This document shows positions 8,359 through 17,856 of a stretch of DNA of 34,749 nucleotides, in pieces. Below the pieces are notes generated by a model. That model had not been told where the DNA came from. It saw nothing but the letters and a program-made list of their open reading frames with translations, and did no database searches. Both the position numbers and the translations under genes were made by a program. Within the stretch, counting starts at the first letter, position 1; every line of letters begins with the position of its first letter. This stretch comes from Anaerotignum sp. GTDB lineage: Bacteria > Bacillota > Clostridia > Lachnospirales > Anaerotignaceae. The DNA lies in the NCBI GenBank assembly GCA_028710085.1, contig JAQUSU010000014.1, positions 1 through 34,749 of the forward strand. The letters are read 5' to 3'.

Positions 8359-8640
8359 ATGCAGGAAATGGAAAAAGCAGTGATTACCGTATTGGGACAG
8401 GATTGTGTAGGAATTACCGCTAGAGTTTGTACGGTTTTAGCGGAAAGCAACATTAATATATTAGATATTTCCCAAACGATTGTTGGGGGCTACTTTAATA
8501 TGGTGATGGTTGTGGATATTACAAGCATGAAGCTTGGCTATGACGAAATTTCTGAAAAGCTTGATGCCCTTGGTAACGATATGGGGCTTAAAATCAAGGT
8601 TCAGCACACGAAAATCTTTGATGCAATGCATCGCATTTAA
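8359..8640 (+). CDS. ACT domain-containing protein (UPF0237 type)
   Basis: 93 residues consisting of one ACT domain, starting MQEMEKAVITVLGQDCVGITARV, with the ligand-binding-loop-like GQDCVGITA and the second strand block GGYFNMVMVVDI. No catalytic domain is attached. ACT domains usually bind amino acids and regulate a partner. The start is chosen at 8359 because AAGGAGG precedes it; the track's 8257 start lies in AT-rich leader sequence. The next gene (UPF0210/PFL) begins 16 bp later, and this pair is commonly adjacent in Firmicutes, so the ACT protein is probably its regulatory partner. The ligand is unknown. The 122 bp upstream of the start hold no recognised riboswitch. Confidence 0.88.
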   Translation: MQEMEKAVITVLGQDCVGITARVCTVLAESNINILDISQTIVGGYFNMVMVVDITSMKLGYDEISEKLDALGNDMGLKIKVQHTKIFDAMHRI

Positions 8641-8656
8641 TCAGGGGGGCTGAATA

Positions 8657-10015
8657 ATGATTACAAGAAATGAGATTTTAGAAACCAATCGCATGATTGA
8701 TGATATGAACCTGGACGTTCGAACCATTACAATGGGGATCAGCCTTTTGGACTGTGCGGATGCGGATGTTGATAAATTTAACGAGAAAATATATAACAAG
8801 ATTACCACTTACGCCAAGGATTTGGTGAAGGTGGGGGATGAACTGGCAAAAAAATACGGTGTTCCCGTTGTAAATAAAAGAATTTCCATCACACCCATTG
8901 CAATTGCGGCGGCTGGCTGCAAAACGGACTCCTATGTGAGCATTGCCCAAACCTTGGATCGGGCAGCAAAAGAGGTAGGCGTGAATTTTATCGGCGGTTT
9001 TTCTGCTTTGGTGCACAAGGGCTATACACAAAGCGACAGAAAACTGATTGCATCTATTCCTGAAGCAATGGCTGTCACGGACAGAGTTTGTTCCTCTGTG
9101 AATATTGGAACCTCCAGAAACGGTATTAACATGGATGCTGTAAAGCAAATGGGCGAAATTATTTTGCAGACGGCGGAATGGACAAAGGATGCGGAATGCA
9201 TCGGCTGTGCCAAGCTTGTAATTTTCTGCAATGCCGTTGAGGATAACCCCTTTATGGCAGGGGCATTCCATGGCGTTGGTGAGGCGGATTGTGCCATTAA
9301 CGTTGGTGTAAGCGGTCCCGGCGTTGTGAAAAAGGCCTTGGAGGAAGTGCGTGGCGCAGATTTTGAAACTCTTTGCGAAATGGTAAAGCGTACAGCCTTC
9401 AAAATTACCCGCGTTGGTCAGATGATTGCAGAAGAGGCTTCTGAAATATTGAATGTACCTTTTGGTATCATTGACCTTTCCTTGGCACCCACGCCCGCTG
9501 TTGGTGACAGTATTGCGGAAATTTTTCAGGAAATGGGTCTTGCAGAACCTGGTGCACCGGGAACCACAGCGGCTTTGGCGTTGTTAAATGATAACGTGAA
9601 AAAAGGCGGCGTTATGGCATCCTCCTATGTTGGCGGATTAAGCGGTGCGTTTATTCCTGTCAGCGAGGATCACGGTATGATTGAAGCGGCGGAAAAGGGT
9701 GCGTTGACCTTGGAAAAATTAGAGGCAATGACCTGCGTTTGCTCCGTTGGGTTAGATATGATTGCCATTCCTGGGGATACCCCAGCATCAACCATTTCGG
9801 GAATTATTGCGGATGAGGCGGCAATCGGTATGATTAACAATAAAACCACGGCAGTTCGTCTGATTCCTGTAATCGGCAGAAAAGAAGGCGACCATGTTGA
9901 ATTTGGCGGCTTATTGGGACATGCTCCTGTTATGCCCGTGAATCGTTACAGCTGTGAAGCTTTTATTGCCCGTGGGGGACGTATTCCTGCACCCATTCAT
10001 AGCTTTAAAAATTAA
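8657..10015 (+). CDS. UPF0210 / PFL-family protein
   Basis: 452 residues matching the conserved UPF0210 family, whose structures relate to pyruvate formate-lyase-like barrels. It begins [30 protein letters not shown] and has [48 protein letters not shown] and C-terminal [12 protein letters not shown]. There is no visible glycyl-radical motif and no companion activase, so a PFL reaction should not be assumed. Biochemical function is not established. GGGGG-rich SD sequence lies 5' of the ATG. It forms a two-gene operon with the ACT protein and is followed by a strong terminator. Confidence 0.9.
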   Translation: MITRNEILETNRMIDDMNLDVRTITMGISLLDCADADVDKFNEKIYNKITTYAKDLVKVGDELAKKYGVPVVNKRISITPIAIAAAGCKTDSYVSIAQTLDRAAKEVGVNFIGGFSALVHKGYTQSDRKLIASIPEAMAVTDRVCSSVNIGTSRNGINMDAVKQMGEIILQTAEWTKDAECIGCAKLVIFCNAVEDNPFMAGAFHGVGEADCAINVGVSGPGVVKKALEEVRGADFETLCEMVKRTAFKITRVGQMIAEEASEILNVPFGIIDLSLAPTPAVGDSIAEIFQEMGLAEPGAPGTTAALALLNDNVKKGGVMASSYVGGLSGAFIPVSEDHGMIEAAEKGALTLEKLEAMTCVCSVGLDMIAIPGDTPASTISGIIADEAAIGMINNKTTAVRLIPVIGRKEGDHVEFGGLLGHAPVMPVNRYSCEAFIARGGRIPAPIHSFKN

Positions 10016-10027
10016 ATATGTAAAACC

Positions 10028-10057
10028 AAAGCGAGCCTTTTGGAAAGGCTCGCTTTT
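10028..10057. terminator. Strong rho-independent terminator after the PFL-family gene
   Basis: A 13-bp perfect stem AAAGCGAGCCTTT / AAAGGCTCGCTTT with a TGG loop (10041-10043). A/T runs on both sides allow bidirectional action. It isolates the S10 operon from upstream transcription. Confidence 0.85.
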
Positions 10058-10299
10058 GAGGTTTTATAGTTTTGTGGATTTTATCCGTAAAAACGAGTAA
10101 AAAGTTTAATATTTGACATGAAAGGCAAGAAAAATTTTTGTTTGTTTTGCAATTTATAAAATTAGTTTTCTTATATATTCATGCAGAGGTATTGTATATA
10201 TACAAAAGTGTTGTGCAATTTGTTCAAAAAAACAAGGTTTCGACACGCAAAATTTTATGAAAAATCAAAGAAATTTCTCAAAATAATACGAAGAAAAGC

Positions 10300-10328
10300 T
10301 TGCAATTCCAAGCCTTTTCGTGTATACT
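10300..10328 (+). promoter_or_regulatory. Promoter of the S10-spc-alpha super-operon
   Basis: TTGCAA (10300-10305), a 17-bp spacer and TATACT (10323-10328). A transcription start near 10335 gives a leader of about 250 nt before rpsJ. The AT-rich stretch 10060-10299 upstream holds no gene and may include an UP element. No other promoter as good is visible before the terminator at 26772. Confidence 0.75.
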
Positions 10329-10335
10329 AGATTCT

Positions 10336-10584
10336 GTTGTGACATAGAGTGTTGAGGCAGAAGGTTGCCAAAAGCCTGAAAAAACAAGGCTTGCGGGTGT
10401 TTCTGCGGAGCGATGTCCAGTTCAAGAAACCGGGCGACAAGGTCACTGTACTGAATATTAGGGATAGATTACCCTTTCATGGGGTAGTTAGTCGTGTCCG
10501 CCGTTGCAGGATACACCCGGATAAGTGTGCAGTCACCACTTGTCGTGCTGAAATCAAAAGTACGAAAAGGAGGGGACTTTTTTT
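10336..10584 (+). promoter_or_regulatory. Structured 5' leader of the S10 operon
   Basis: A roughly 250-nt untranslated leader with several complementary segments: GTGAC (10339-10343) with GTCAC (10442-10446) as a closing helix; AAGCCT/AGGCTT inside it; GTTTCT (10399-10404) with AGAAAC (10425-10430); then TACCC (10470-10474) with GGGTA (10482-10486). Just before rpsJ, AAAAGT and ACTTTT can pair, placing the Shine-Dalgarno sequence in the loop. The overlapping 95-aa ORF (10349-10636) runs into rpsJ out of frame and is rejected. A ribosomal-protein-binding autoregulatory leader is plausible, but the ligand is not known. Confidence 0.55.
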
Positions 10585-10899
10585 ATGGCAAACCCAAAAA
10601 TCAGAATCAGTCTCAAAGCTTACGATCACAAGTTGATCGACCAGTCTGCAGCGCAGATCATCGAAACAGCGAAGAAAACAGGAGCACAGATCAGTGGCCC
10701 GATACCTCTTCCCACAAAGAGAGAAGTTGTGACCATTATCAGAGCGGTACACAAGTACAAGGACTCCAGAGAGCAGTTTGAGATGAGAACGCACAAGAGA
10801 TTGATTGATATTCTCAGCCCTACAGCAAAAACAGCAGATGCTTTAAGCCGTCTGGATTTGCCTGCTGGCGTAGATATCACATTAAAAGTAATGAAATAA
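10585..10899 (+). CDS. rpsJ: 30S ribosomal protein S10 (uS10)
   Basis: 104 residues, the normal length. It begins [20 protein letters not shown] and contains the conserved [12 protein letters not shown] loop, RTHKRLIDI and the C-terminal [12 protein letters not shown]10 is a 30S head protein and also the NusE subunit of the NusG/NusB antitermination complex. First gene of the super-operon. Its AGGAGGGG sits about 11 nt from the ATG across a T7 run, rather far, consistent with an SD held in a small AAAAGT/ACTTTT hairpin. An unusually long 172-bp spacer follows before rplC. Confidence 0.97.
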   Translation: MANPKIRISLKAYDHKLIDQSAAQIIETAKKTGAQISGPIPLPTKREVVTIIRAVHKYKDSREQFEMRTHKRLIDILSPTAKTADALSRLDLPAGVDITLKVMK

Positions 10900-10997
10900 A
10901 TTGAAATGTGAACGGATTGCAACGAACCGAACGTATTTCTGAGAAAGAAAATATCCAAAACTGGTTTATATAAGATGTATACGCTAAAAAATCGGCA

Positions 10998-11049
10998 ACA
11001 GCTCTTATATGAATCTAGAATGATTACCCCGAAGGGGGCAATCCGCTGT
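10998..11049 (+). promoter_or_regulatory. Two-tier stem-loop in the rpsJ-rplC spacer
   Basis: The inner hairpin GATT-A-CCCC / GGGG-GC-AATC has a GAA loop (11022-11043), and an outer helix ACAGC/GCTGT (10998-11002 with 11045-11049) encloses it. The rplC ribosome binding site TTAGGAGG follows seven bases later. There is no U-tract, so it is not a terminator. It could be a translational control or processing site. Confidence 0.45.
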
Positions 11050-11071
11050 AGAAAATTAGGAGGTGCACGGA

Positions 11072-11701
11072 ATGAAAAAGGCTATTATAGCTAAGAAGGT
11101 TGGTATGACACAGGTTTTCACTGAAAACGGCGCGTTGATACCGGTAACAGTTCTTGAAGCGGGCCCTTGCGTTGTTGTTCAGAAAAAAACAACTGAAAAC
11201 GACGGCTATGAAGCAATTCAGGTTGGTTTCGTGGATGCAAAAGCAAAACACGTTACAAAGCCTTTGCAGGGTCATTTTGACAAAGCTGGTGTAACAGCAA
11301 AAAAGTATGTAAAAGAATTCAAATTGGAAGATGCAAGCGCATATGAAATTGGCGCTGAAATCAAAGCTGATGTATTCGTTGCAGGCGATAAGGTAGATGC
11401 AAGCGGCGTTTCCAAAGGTAAAGGCTTCCAGAGTACAATTAAGAGATATAACGCAAGCAGAGGCCCCATGGCTCATGGTTCCAAATCTCACAGAGTTACC
11501 GGTTCTATGGGTTCTTCCGCAACACCTAGCCGTGTTAAGAAGAACAAGAGAATGCCTGGTCACATGGGTAGCGAAAATGTAACAATTCAGAACCTTGAAA
11601 TCGTTCGTGCTGATGCAGAAAAGAATATAATTTTGATCAAGGGCGCAGTTCCTGGTGCAAAAGGTTCTATTCTGGTTATCAAAGACAGCGTAAAGGCTTG
11701 A
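11072..11701 (+). CDS. rplC: 50S ribosomal protein L3 (uL3)
   Basis: 209 residues from the ATG at 11072. Starts [20 protein letters not shown], with [38 protein letters not shown] and [11 protein letters not shown], the extended loop that reaches the peptidyl transferase centre. L3 is an early 50S assembly protein. The track starts nine bases upstream at a GTG that overlaps the Shine-Dalgarno sequence TTAGGAGG; the ATG has correct spacing and the family start. Confidence 0.97.
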   Translation: MKKAIIAKKVGMTQVFTENGALIPVTVLEAGPCVVVQKKTTENDGYEAIQVGFVDAKAKHVTKPLQGHFDKAGVTAKKYVKEFKLEDASAYEIGAEIKADVFVAGDKVDASGVSKGKGFQSTIKRYNASRGPMAHGSKSHRVTGSMGSSATPSRVKKNKRMPGHMGSENVTIQNLEIVRADAEKNIILIKGAVPGAKGSILVIKDSVKA

Positions 11702-11728
11702 TAAACTTTACGAAAGGAGGAAACTAAC

Positions 11729-12349
11729 ATGGCAAATGTTGCAGTATTAAACATGAAGGGCGATCAGATTGATACAATCGAACTGAACGACGCTATTTTC
11801 GGTATAGAAGCAAATGAACATGTAATGCATATGGCAGTTGTTCAGTATCTGGCTAACCAGAGACAGGGCACACAGAGCACAAAGACTCGCGCGGAAGTTC
11901 GCGGTGGTGGTAGAAAACCTTGGAGACAAAAAGGTACAGGTAGAGCAAGACAAGGCTCCATTCGTTCCCCTCAGTGGGTAGGCGGTGGTGTTGTATTCGC
12001 TCCCAAGCCCAGAGATTATTCCTTCAAGCTGAACAAAAAGGTGAAGAGACTGGCACTTCAGTCCGCTCTTTCCGTAAAAGCAGCAGAAGGCAAAATTATT
12101 GTAATGGATGAATTGACTTTGGCGGAAGTTAAGACAAAAGAAATGATTAACGTACTCAATAACATCAAATGCGGCAAGGCTTTGATCGTTATGGACGGTA
12201 CAAACAGCAATGTAATGCTTTCCGCAAGAAATATTCCTGAAGTAAAAACAGCTTCCGTTAATACAATTAACGTATATGATCTTTTGAAGTACAACACATT
12301 GGTTGTAACAAAGGATGCGGTAGCGAAGATCGAGGAGGTGTACGCATAA
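11729..12349 (+). CDS. rplD: 50S ribosomal protein L4 (uL4)
   Basis: 206 residues. It shows the conserved loop [31 protein letters not shown] that projects into the exit tunnel, followed by [23 protein letters not shown]. In enterobacteria L4 represses its own operon and terminates its transcription; whether it does so here is unknown. AAAGGAGG precedes the ATG. The stop codon overlaps the rplW start (TAATG), implying translational coupling. Confidence 0.97.
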   Translation: MANVAVLNMKGDQIDTIELNDAIFGIEANEHVMHMAVVQYLANQRQGTQSTKTRAEVRGGGRKPWRQKGTGRARQGSIRSPQWVGGGVVFAPKPRDYSFKLNKKVKRLALQSALSVKAAEGKIIVMDELTLAEVKTKEMINVLNNIKCGKALIVMDGTNSNVMLSARNIPEVKTASVNTINVYDLLKYNTLVVTKDAVAKIEEVYA

Positions 12350-12648
12350 TGGCTGATTTGAAATATTATGACGTAATCTTGAAGCCCGTTATCACAGAAA
12401 ACAGTATGTCTGTTTTGGATGAAAAGAAATATACTTTCATTGTACACCCTGCTGCAACAAAGGCTCAGGTGAAGGATGCGGTTGAAAAGATGTTTGCTGG
12501 TGCAAAGGTTGCTGCTGTAAACACAATGAACTACGATGGCAAGCCCAAAAGAAGAGGTGTGCACATTGGTTCAACACCTAAGTACAAAAAAGCAGTTGTT
12601 AAACTGACAGCTGACAGCAAGGATATCGAAATCTTCCAGGGAATGTAA
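12349..12648 (+). CDS. rplW: 50S ribosomal protein L23 (uL23)
   Basis: 99 residues with YYDVILKPVITENSM at the N-terminus, KYTFIVHPAATKAQVKDAVEKMF and NTMNYDGKPKRRG. L23 sits at the tunnel exit and is the docking site for trigger factor and SRP. Its ATG overlaps the rplD stop by one base and its RBS (GAGGAGGTG) lies within rplD. Confidence 0.97.
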   Translation: MADLKYYDVILKPVITENSMSVLDEKKYTFIVHPAATKAQVKDAVEKMFAGAKVAAVNTMNYDGKPKRRGVHIGSTPKYKKAVVKLTADSKDIEIFQGM

Positions 12649-12724
12649 TTTCCGGTGGAATGAAACGAAAAGCAAAACACACGGCAACGTGTAGATAGAA
12701 AGAAACTCGAAAGGAGTGCAGAAG

Positions 12725-13555
12725 ATGGCAATTAAAAGATATAAACCATATACACCATCTAGAAGACACATGACAGTGTCCGCTTTTGATGAAATTACAA
12801 AATCAACTCCTGAAAAATCTTTGGTGGTACACCTTAAGAAAAATTCAGGTAGAAATAATCAGGGTAAATTGACAGTACGTCATCACGGCGGTGGCTCCAA
12901 AATCAAATACAGATTGGTAGACTTTAAGCGTAATAAAGACGGTGTTCCTGCAACAGTTCAGGCAATCGAATACGATCCTAACAGAACAGCGAACATTGCA
13001 CTCGTTATTTATGCTGATGGTCAGAAATCTTATGTTTTGGCTCCAGTAGGTTTGCAGGTTGGCGACAAGATCATGAATGGTCCTGATGCGGAAGTAAAAT
13101 TGGGCAACACCTTGCCTATGAGCAAGATCCCCGTTGGTGCCAGCATCCACAATGTTGAAATGAAACCCGGCAAAGGCGGCCAGTTGGTTCGTTCCGCTGG
13201 TAACGTTGCACAGTTGATGGCAAAAGAAGGCAAGTATGCAACAGTAAAGCTTCCTTCTGGTGAAATGAGATTGCTGCCTATCGAATGTAGAGCAACAATG
13301 GGTCAGGTTGGCAATATTGATCACGAATTGATTCATATTGGTAAAGCCGGCAGAAAACGTCACATGGGCGTTAGACCTACCGTAAGAGGTTCCGTAATGA
13401 ACCCTAACGATCACCCTCACGGTGGTGGTGAAGGTAGAGCGCCAATCGGTCGTCCATCTCCTATGACACCTTGGGGCAAGCCTGCTATGGGTTATAAAAC
13501 AAGAAAGAAGCACAAAGCTTCCAACAAGTATATTGTTCGCCGCAGAAACGGCTAA
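12725..13555 (+). CDS. rplB: 50S ribosomal protein L2 (uL2)
   Basis: 276 residues from ATG 12725. Starts [19 protein letters not shown] and carries [22 protein letters not shown], the [17 protein letters not shown] segment and the highly conserved C-terminal [17 protein letters not shown] with the peptidyl-transferase-associated His. The track's start is a GTG overlapping AAAGGAG, whereas the ATG nine bases on has normal spacing and the family start. A 76-bp spacer separates it from rplW. Confidence 0.97.
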   Translation: MAIKRYKPYTPSRRHMTVSAFDEITKSTPEKSLVVHLKKNSGRNNQGKLTVRHHGGGSKIKYRLVDFKRNKDGVPATVQAIEYDPNRTANIALVIYADGQKSYVLAPVGLQVGDKIMNGPDAEVKLGNTLPMSKIPVGASIHNVEMKPGKGGQLVRSAGNVAQLMAKEGKYATVKLPSGEMRLLPIECRATMGQVGNIDHELIHIGKAGRKRHMGVRPTVRGSVMNPNDHPHGGGEGRAPIGRPSPMTPWGKPAMGYKTRKKHKASNKYIVRRRNG

Positions 13556-13619
13556 TAGATCGGATTGTGTGAAGGCAGCAGCTTAAAACACAAAAACACG
13601 AAACAAGGAGGATTAAAAC

Positions 13620-13904
13620 ATGAGCAGATCACTCAAAAAGGGACCTTTCGCGGATGACCATCTGTTAAAGAAGATTGATGCAATGAATGCAGCAGGCGAA
13701 AAGAACGTAATCAAAACTTGGTCTCGTCGTTCTACAATTTATCCCGATATGATCGGTCATACAATCGCAGTTTACGACGGCAGAAAACATGTGCCTGTAT
13801 ATATTACTGAAGATATGGTAGGCCACAAACTTGGTGAATTTGCACTGACAAGAAGCTACAGAGGTCATGGCAAAGACGCAGAAAAGAAATCTAGAGTTCG
13901 CTAA
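13620..13904 (+). CDS. rpsS: 30S ribosomal protein S19 (uS19)
   Basis: 94 residues: [51 protein letters not shown] and [23 protein letters not shown]. This is the full family pattern. S19 contacts S13 and the A-site finger in the 30S head. AAGGAGG precedes the ATG. Confidence 0.97.
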   Translation: MSRSLKKGPFADDHLLKKIDAMNAAGEKNVIKTWSRRSTIYPDMIGHTIAVYDGRKHVPVYITEDMVGHKLGEFALTRSYRGHGKDAEKKSRVR

Positions 13905-13932
13905 TATCTGATAACGAAAGGAGGTTTCGTTC

Positions 13933-14322
13933 ATGGCAAAAGGTCATAGAAGCCAAATTAAAAAAGAAAGAAACATTGCAACACAAGAAAAAAGACCCCA
14001 TGCATCTGCAAAATATGTTGGCATCCCTGCCACAAAAGCGAAGATCGTTTTGGATCAGATCAAAGACAAGGATGTTGTTACAGCAGCGGCATTGTTGAAT
14101 TATTCCCCAAGATTCGCTTCCGAAATCATTGCAAAGGTTTTGAAATCCGCAATGGCTAACGCAGAAAATAACTTGGGTATGGACGTAAACAAATTGTATG
14201 TGGAAGAGGTAAGTGCTGATCAGGGCCCCACAATGAAGAGAATCCGCCCTAGAGCACAAGGCAGAGCATATCGGATCCTGAAAAGATCCTGCCATATTTC
14301 CATCATTCTCAATGAGAGATAA
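13933..14322 (+). CDS. rplV: 50S ribosomal protein L22 (uL22)
   Basis: 129 residues. Core pattern is [52 protein letters not shown] and the tunnel beta-hairpin region [23 protein letters not shown]. The N-terminal basic stretch [14 protein letters not shown] is slightly longer than in Bacillus. L22 lines the exit tunnel and is a site of macrolide-resistance mutations. GAAAGGAGG precedes the ATG. Confidence 0.97.
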   Translation: MAKGHRSQIKKERNIATQEKRPHASAKYVGIPATKAKIVLDQIKDKDVVTAAALLNYSPRFASEIIAKVLKSAMANAENNLGMDVNKLYVEEVSADQGPTMKRIRPRAQGRAYRILKRSCHISIILNER

Positions 14323-14333
14323 GGAGGTACGAA

Positions 14334-14993
14334 ATGGGACAGAAAGTAAATCCTCATGGATTAAGAGTCGGTATCATCAAAGATTGGGATACTAAATGGT
14401 ATGCTGAGAAGGATTTCGCTGACTACCTGGTAGAGGACTTTAAAATCAGAAAGTTTATTAAAGCTAAATTATATGCTTCCGGCATTTCTAAGATTGCTAT
14501 CGAAAGAACAGCCGGTAGAGTAAAGGTTACAGTAAACACAGCAAAACCAGGTATTGTTATCGGTAAGAACGGTCAGGCAATTGAAGAATTGAAGGCTGAT
14601 ATTCAAAAAATAACAACACAAAAGGTTGCCGTAAATATTGAAGAAATCAAAAAACCTGAGTTAGATGCACAGCTTGTAGCTGAAAATATCGCATTGCAGC
14701 TGGAAAACCGTGTAACATTCCGTCGTGCTATGAAGCAGTCCATGGGCAGAACCATGAAGTTTGGAGCTAAGGGTATCAAAACAGCTGTTAGCGGTCGTTT
14801 GGGCGGTGCTGATATGGCGCGTACAGAAAGCTATCACGATGGTACCATTCCTCTTCAGACACTGCGTGCAGACATTGACTATGGCTTTGCAGAAGCTGAT
14901 ACAACCTACGGTAAGTTGGGTGTAAAGGTATGGATCTACAAAGGTGAGGTACTTCCTGTTAAAGCAGCGAAAAAGGAAGGAGGCGCTAAGTAA
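14334..14993 (+). CDS. rpsC: 30S ribosomal protein S3 (uS3)
   Basis: 219 residues starting [24 protein letters not shown]. The KH type 2 domain shows [17 protein letters not shown] (GxxG loop), and the C-terminal domain shows [36 protein letters not shown]3 lies at the mRNA entry tunnel, where it contributes to the helicase activity of the 30S. AAGGAGG is 6 bases before the ATG. Confidence 0.97.
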   Translation: MGQKVNPHGLRVGIIKDWDTKWYAEKDFADYLVEDFKIRKFIKAKLYASGISKIAIERTAGRVKVTVNTAKPGIVIGKNGQAIEELKADIQKITTQKVAVNIEEIKKPELDAQLVAENIALQLENRVTFRRAMKQSMGRTMKFGAKGIKTAVSGRLGGADMARTESYHDGTIPLQTLRADIDYGFAEADTTYGKLGVKVWIYKGEVLPVKAAKKEGGAK

Positions 14994-14995
14994 TT

Positions 14996-15433
14996 ATGTT
15001 AATGCCTAAAAGAGTGAAATATCGTAAGCAGCAAAGAGGCTCCATGAAGGGCAGAGCGCACAGAGGCAATAAAGTAACTTATGGTGAATACGGCATTATG
15101 GCTATGGAGCCAACCTGGATCACAGCGAACCAGATTGAAGCAGCCCGTATCGCTATGACAAGATATATCAAGCGTGGTGGCGATGTTTGGATTAAAGTAT
15201 TCCCAGACAAACCTGTATCCGCTAAGCCTATTGGCACTCGTATGGGTTCTGGTAAAGGCGCACCTGAATTCTGGGTAGCGGTAGTAAAACCCGGTAGAGT
15301 AATGTTTGAAATTGGCGGCGTTGCAGAAGAAACAGCAAGAGAAGCATTGAGACTGGCTGTTCACAAGCTTCCTATTAAATGTAAAATTGTTTCCAAGGCA
15401 GAGGCGTTAGAAATGGCAGGTGATCAGCAGTGA
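14996..15433 (+). CDS. rplP: 50S ribosomal protein L16 (uL16)
   Basis: 145 residues starting [15 protein letters not shown], the normal family N-terminus, so the first ATG is kept. It includes [51 protein letters not shown]16 binds near the A site and peptidyl transferase centre. Its end overlaps the GTG start of rpmC (GTGA), so the two are translationally coupled. Confidence 0.97.
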   Translation: MLMPKRVKYRKQQRGSMKGRAHRGNKVTYGEYGIMAMEPTWITANQIEAARIAMTRYIKRGGDVWIKVFPDKPVSAKPIGTRMGSGKGAPEFWVAVVKPGRVMFEIGGVAEETAREALRLAVHKLPIKCKIVSKAEALEMAGDQQ

Positions 15434-15639
15434 AAACTAAGGGTTATGTAAATGAATTAATTGGGAAGACTGCAGATGAATTACAGAGAGACCTTGTTTC
15501 TGCTAAAAAGGAATTATTCAACCTGAGATTCCAAAACGCAACGAACCAGTTGGATAATACAGCAAGAATCAAGGACGTTCGTAAGAACATTGCGAGAATC
15601 CAGACAGTGATTACTCAGATGGCTAGGACAGCACAATAA
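15430..15639 (+). CDS. rpmC: 50S ribosomal protein L29 (uL29)
   Basis: 69 residues with a GTG start that overlaps the rplP stop as GTGA. The conserved [41 protein letters not shown] matches the two-helix L29 family. It sits by the tunnel exit, next to L23. Confidence 0.96.
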   Translation: MKTKGYVNELIGKTADELQRDLVSAKKELFNLRFQNATNQLDNTARIKDVRKNIARIQTVITQMARTAQ

Positions 15640-15669
15640 TAATCAGGTCTATGAAAGGAGGCACTCTTT

Positions 15670-15927
15670 GTGGAAGAAAGAAATCTTCGTAAAACCAGAA
15701 TTGGTAAAGTAGTCAGCGACAAAATGGACAAGACAATCGTTGTTGCTGTGGAAGATAAAGTAAAACACCCTTTGTACGGTAAAATCGTAAACAGAACTTA
15801 CAAGCTGAAGGCGCACGACGAAAACAATGAATGCGGCATCGGCGACCGTGTAAAGGTTATGGAAACCAGACCTTTGTCTAAGGACAAAAGATGGAGACTT
15901 GTAAGTATTATCGAAAAAGCAAAATAA
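15670..15927 (+). CDS. rpsQ: 30S ribosomal protein S17 (uS17)
   Basis: 85 residues with a GTG start nine bases after [30 protein letters not shown] and [32 protein letters not shown] are typical of this OB-fold primary 16S-binding protein. Confidence 0.96.
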   Translation: MEERNLRKTRIGKVVSDKMDKTIVVAVEDKVKHPLYGKIVNRTYKLKAHDENNECGIGDRVKVMETRPLSKDKRWRLVSIIEKAK

Positions 15928-15952
15928 TCCTTTTTGGAGAGGAGGCAATCAT

Positions 15953-16321
15953 ATGGTTCAACAGGAAACCAGATTAAAAGTAGCAGATAATTCCGGAGCA
16001 AAAGAACTCCTTTGCATTAGAGTGCTAGGCGGCTCTACACGAAGATATGCAGGCGTTGGCGACATTATTGTTGCTGCTGTTAAAGATGCAACACCCGGCG
16101 GTGTTGTGAAAAAAGGCGACGTTGTAAAGGCTGTTGTGGTTAGAACAGTACACGCAATAGGCAGAGCCGATGGTAGCTATATTAAATTTGACGAGAATGC
16201 AGCGGTAATTATCAAAGAAGACAAGAACCCTAAGGGGACACGTATTTTTGGACCCGTTGCTAGAGAGCTGAGAGAGAAACAGTTTATGAAGATTCTTTCT
16301 CTGGCACCTGAAGTATTATAA
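15953..16321 (+). CDS. rplN: 50S ribosomal protein L14 (uL14)
   Basis: 122 residues, exactly the family length. [55 protein letters not shown] and [28 protein letters not shown] are all characteristic. L14 forms an intersubunit bridge and is the binding site of the RsfS silencing factor. GAGAGGAGG precedes the ATG. Confidence 0.97.
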   Translation: MVQQETRLKVADNSGAKELLCIRVLGGSTRRYAGVGDIIVAAVKDATPGGVVKKGDVVKAVVVRTVHAIGRADGSYIKFDENAAVIIKEDKNPKGTRIFGPVARELREKQFMKILSLAPEVL

Positions 16322-16334
16322 GGAGGTGTGCTAG

Positions 16335-16646
16335 GTGGCGAACTTGAAATTGAAAAGCGGCGATAAAGTCGTTATAATTACAGGTAAGGATAAAGGTAAA
16401 CAAGGCAAGATTCTTAAGGTAGATATTAAGAATAACAAAGTCCTTGTGGAAGGCGTTAACATGATTTTCAAACATACAAAGCCCAACGCTAAAAATCAGC
16501 AGGGTGGTATCGTTAAAAAGGAAAATTTTATTGATGCTTCCAACGTTATGTATTTGCACAATGGCAAGGCAACACGCCTTGGTGCGTTAGTTAAAGACGG
16601 CAAAAAAGTAAGAATTGCAAAAAAGACAGGCGAAGTTATCGACTGA
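16335..16646 (+). CDS. rplX: 50S ribosomal protein L24 (uL24)
   Basis: 103 residues, GTG start preceded by AAGGAGG. The KOW motif appears as LKSGDKVVIITGKDKGKQGKI, then VEGVNMIFKHTKPNAKNQQGGIV. L24 starts 50S assembly. The start codon fits the family N-terminus. Confidence 0.96.
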   Translation: MANLKLKSGDKVVIITGKDKGKQGKILKVDIKNNKVLVEGVNMIFKHTKPNAKNQQGGIVKKENFIDASNVMYLHNGKATRLGALVKDGKKVRIAKKTGEVID

Positions 16647-16667
16647 TCCTTGGAAAGGAGGTAAACA

Positions 16668-17207
16668 ATGAACAGATTAAGAGATTTTTATGAAGCAGAG
16701 ATTATTCCTGAAATGATGAAGAAGTTTTCATATACAAATAAAATGGCCGTGCCCAAGCTGGAAAAAATCATCCTTAACATGGGTGTTGGTGAAGCAAAAG
16801 AAAATGCGAAGGTTTTGGACGGCGCGGTAAAAGATATGACGATTATCGCTGGTCAGAAGCCTATTGTAACAAAGGCAAAAAAGTCTATCGCAGCATTTAA
16901 GCTTCGTGAAGGTGTGAACATTGGCTGCAAGGCTACACTCAGAGGCAACAGAATGTATGAGTTTGCTGACAGATTGATCAACATTGCGCTTCCTCGTGTA
17001 CGTGACTTCCGTGGTGTTAAGGCAAACAGCTTTGACGGCAGAGGTAACTACACAATGGGTATCAAAGAGCAGCTGATTTTCCCTGAAATCGAATATGATA
17101 AGGTTGATAAAATCAGAGGCTTGGACATCGTATTTGTTACAACAGCAAAGACGGATGAGGAAGCAAGAGAATTGCTTAAGTTATTTGGTATGCCATTCGC
17201 AAAATAA
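16668..17207 (+). CDS. rplE: 50S ribosomal protein L5 (uL5)
   Basis: 179 residues with [67 protein letters not shown] and the C-terminal [16 protein letters not shown]5 binds 5S rRNA and touches the P-site tRNA. AAAGGAGG lies seven bases before the ATG. Confidence 0.97.
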   Translation: MNRLRDFYEAEIIPEMMKKFSYTNKMAVPKLEKIILNMGVGEAKENAKVLDGAVKDMTIIAGQKPIVTKAKKSIAAFKLREGVNIGCKATLRGNRMYEFADRLINIALPRVRDFRGVKANSFDGRGNYTMGIKEQLIFPEIEYDKVDKIRGLDIVFVTTAKTDEEARELLKLFGMPFAK

Positions 17208-17222
17208 AAGGGAGGGACAGAA

Positions 17223-17408
17223 ATGGCTAAAAGATCTATGATCGTAAAGCAACAGAGAACTCCTAAGTTCTCCACGAGAGCTTATACACGCTGCAGAATA
17301 TGCGGTAGACCACACTCTGTGCTTAAAAAATATGGAATTTGCCGTATTTGCTTCCGTGAATTGGCATATAAAGGTCAGATTCCCGGCGTAAAGAAAGCAA
17401 GCTGGTAA
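17223..17408 (+). CDS. rpsN: 30S ribosomal protein S14, zinc-binding type (uS14 type Z)
   Basis: 61 residues, the short zinc form. Two CxxC knuckles are visible (CRICGRP and CRICFRE), which place the metal in the C+ paralogue class. It ends [11 protein letters not shown] as usual for this class. A zinc-independent C- paralogue is not in this window. Confidence 0.97.
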   Translation: MAKRSMIVKQQRTPKFSTRAYTRCRICGRPHSVLKKYGICRICFRELAYKGQIPGVKKASW

Positions 17409-17428
17409 ACAGAAAGGAGGAATTCATA

Positions 17429-17830
17429 ATGTCAATGAGCGACCCTATCGCAGATATGCTGACAAGAATCAGAAACGGTAACACAGCAAAACACGATACA
17501 GTAGATGTTCCTTCTTCTAACATGAAGAAAGCAATTGCGGACATTTTGACAACAGAAGGTTATGTAAAAGGCTACGAAGTAATTGAAGATGGCGTAAAAG
17601 CTACAATTCGTGTTAGCTTGAAATATGGCGCAGACAAAAATCAAAAGGTTATTACAGGTTTGAAGAGAATTTCCAAACCCGGCCTCAGAGTTTTTGCTGG
17701 CAAAGAAGAACTGCCTAAGGTTTTGGGTGGATTGGGTATTGCTATCATTTCCACAAGCCAGGGCTTGATGACAGATAAAGAAGCGAGAAAAGTTGGCGTA
17801 GGCGGCGAAGTAATCGCTTTTATCTGGTAA
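17429..17830 (+). CDS. rpsH: 30S ribosomal protein S8 (uS8)
   Basis: 133 residues. Has [58 protein letters not shown] and the C-terminal GGEVIAFIW. The start at 17429 gives correct spacing from AAAGGAGG, so the product carries an extra MS before the common MSDPI. In E. coli S8 represses the spc operon by binding at the rplE region; an equivalent site was not identified here. Confidence 0.97.
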   Translation: MSMSDPIADMLTRIRNGNTAKHDTVDVPSSNMKKAIADILTTEGYVKGYEVIEDGVKATIRVSLKYGADKNQKVITGLKRISKPGLRVFAGKEELPKVLGGLGIAIISTSQGLMTDKEARKVGVGGEVIAFIW

Positions 17831-17856
17831 TTAATTATAAATAGGAGGTGCAGACC

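Noticed and set aside
10349-10636. 95-aa ORF overlapping the rpsJ start
   Set aside because: It lies in the structured S10 leader, has no RBS-start match, overlaps rpsJ in another frame, and its composition looks like translated RNA structure.
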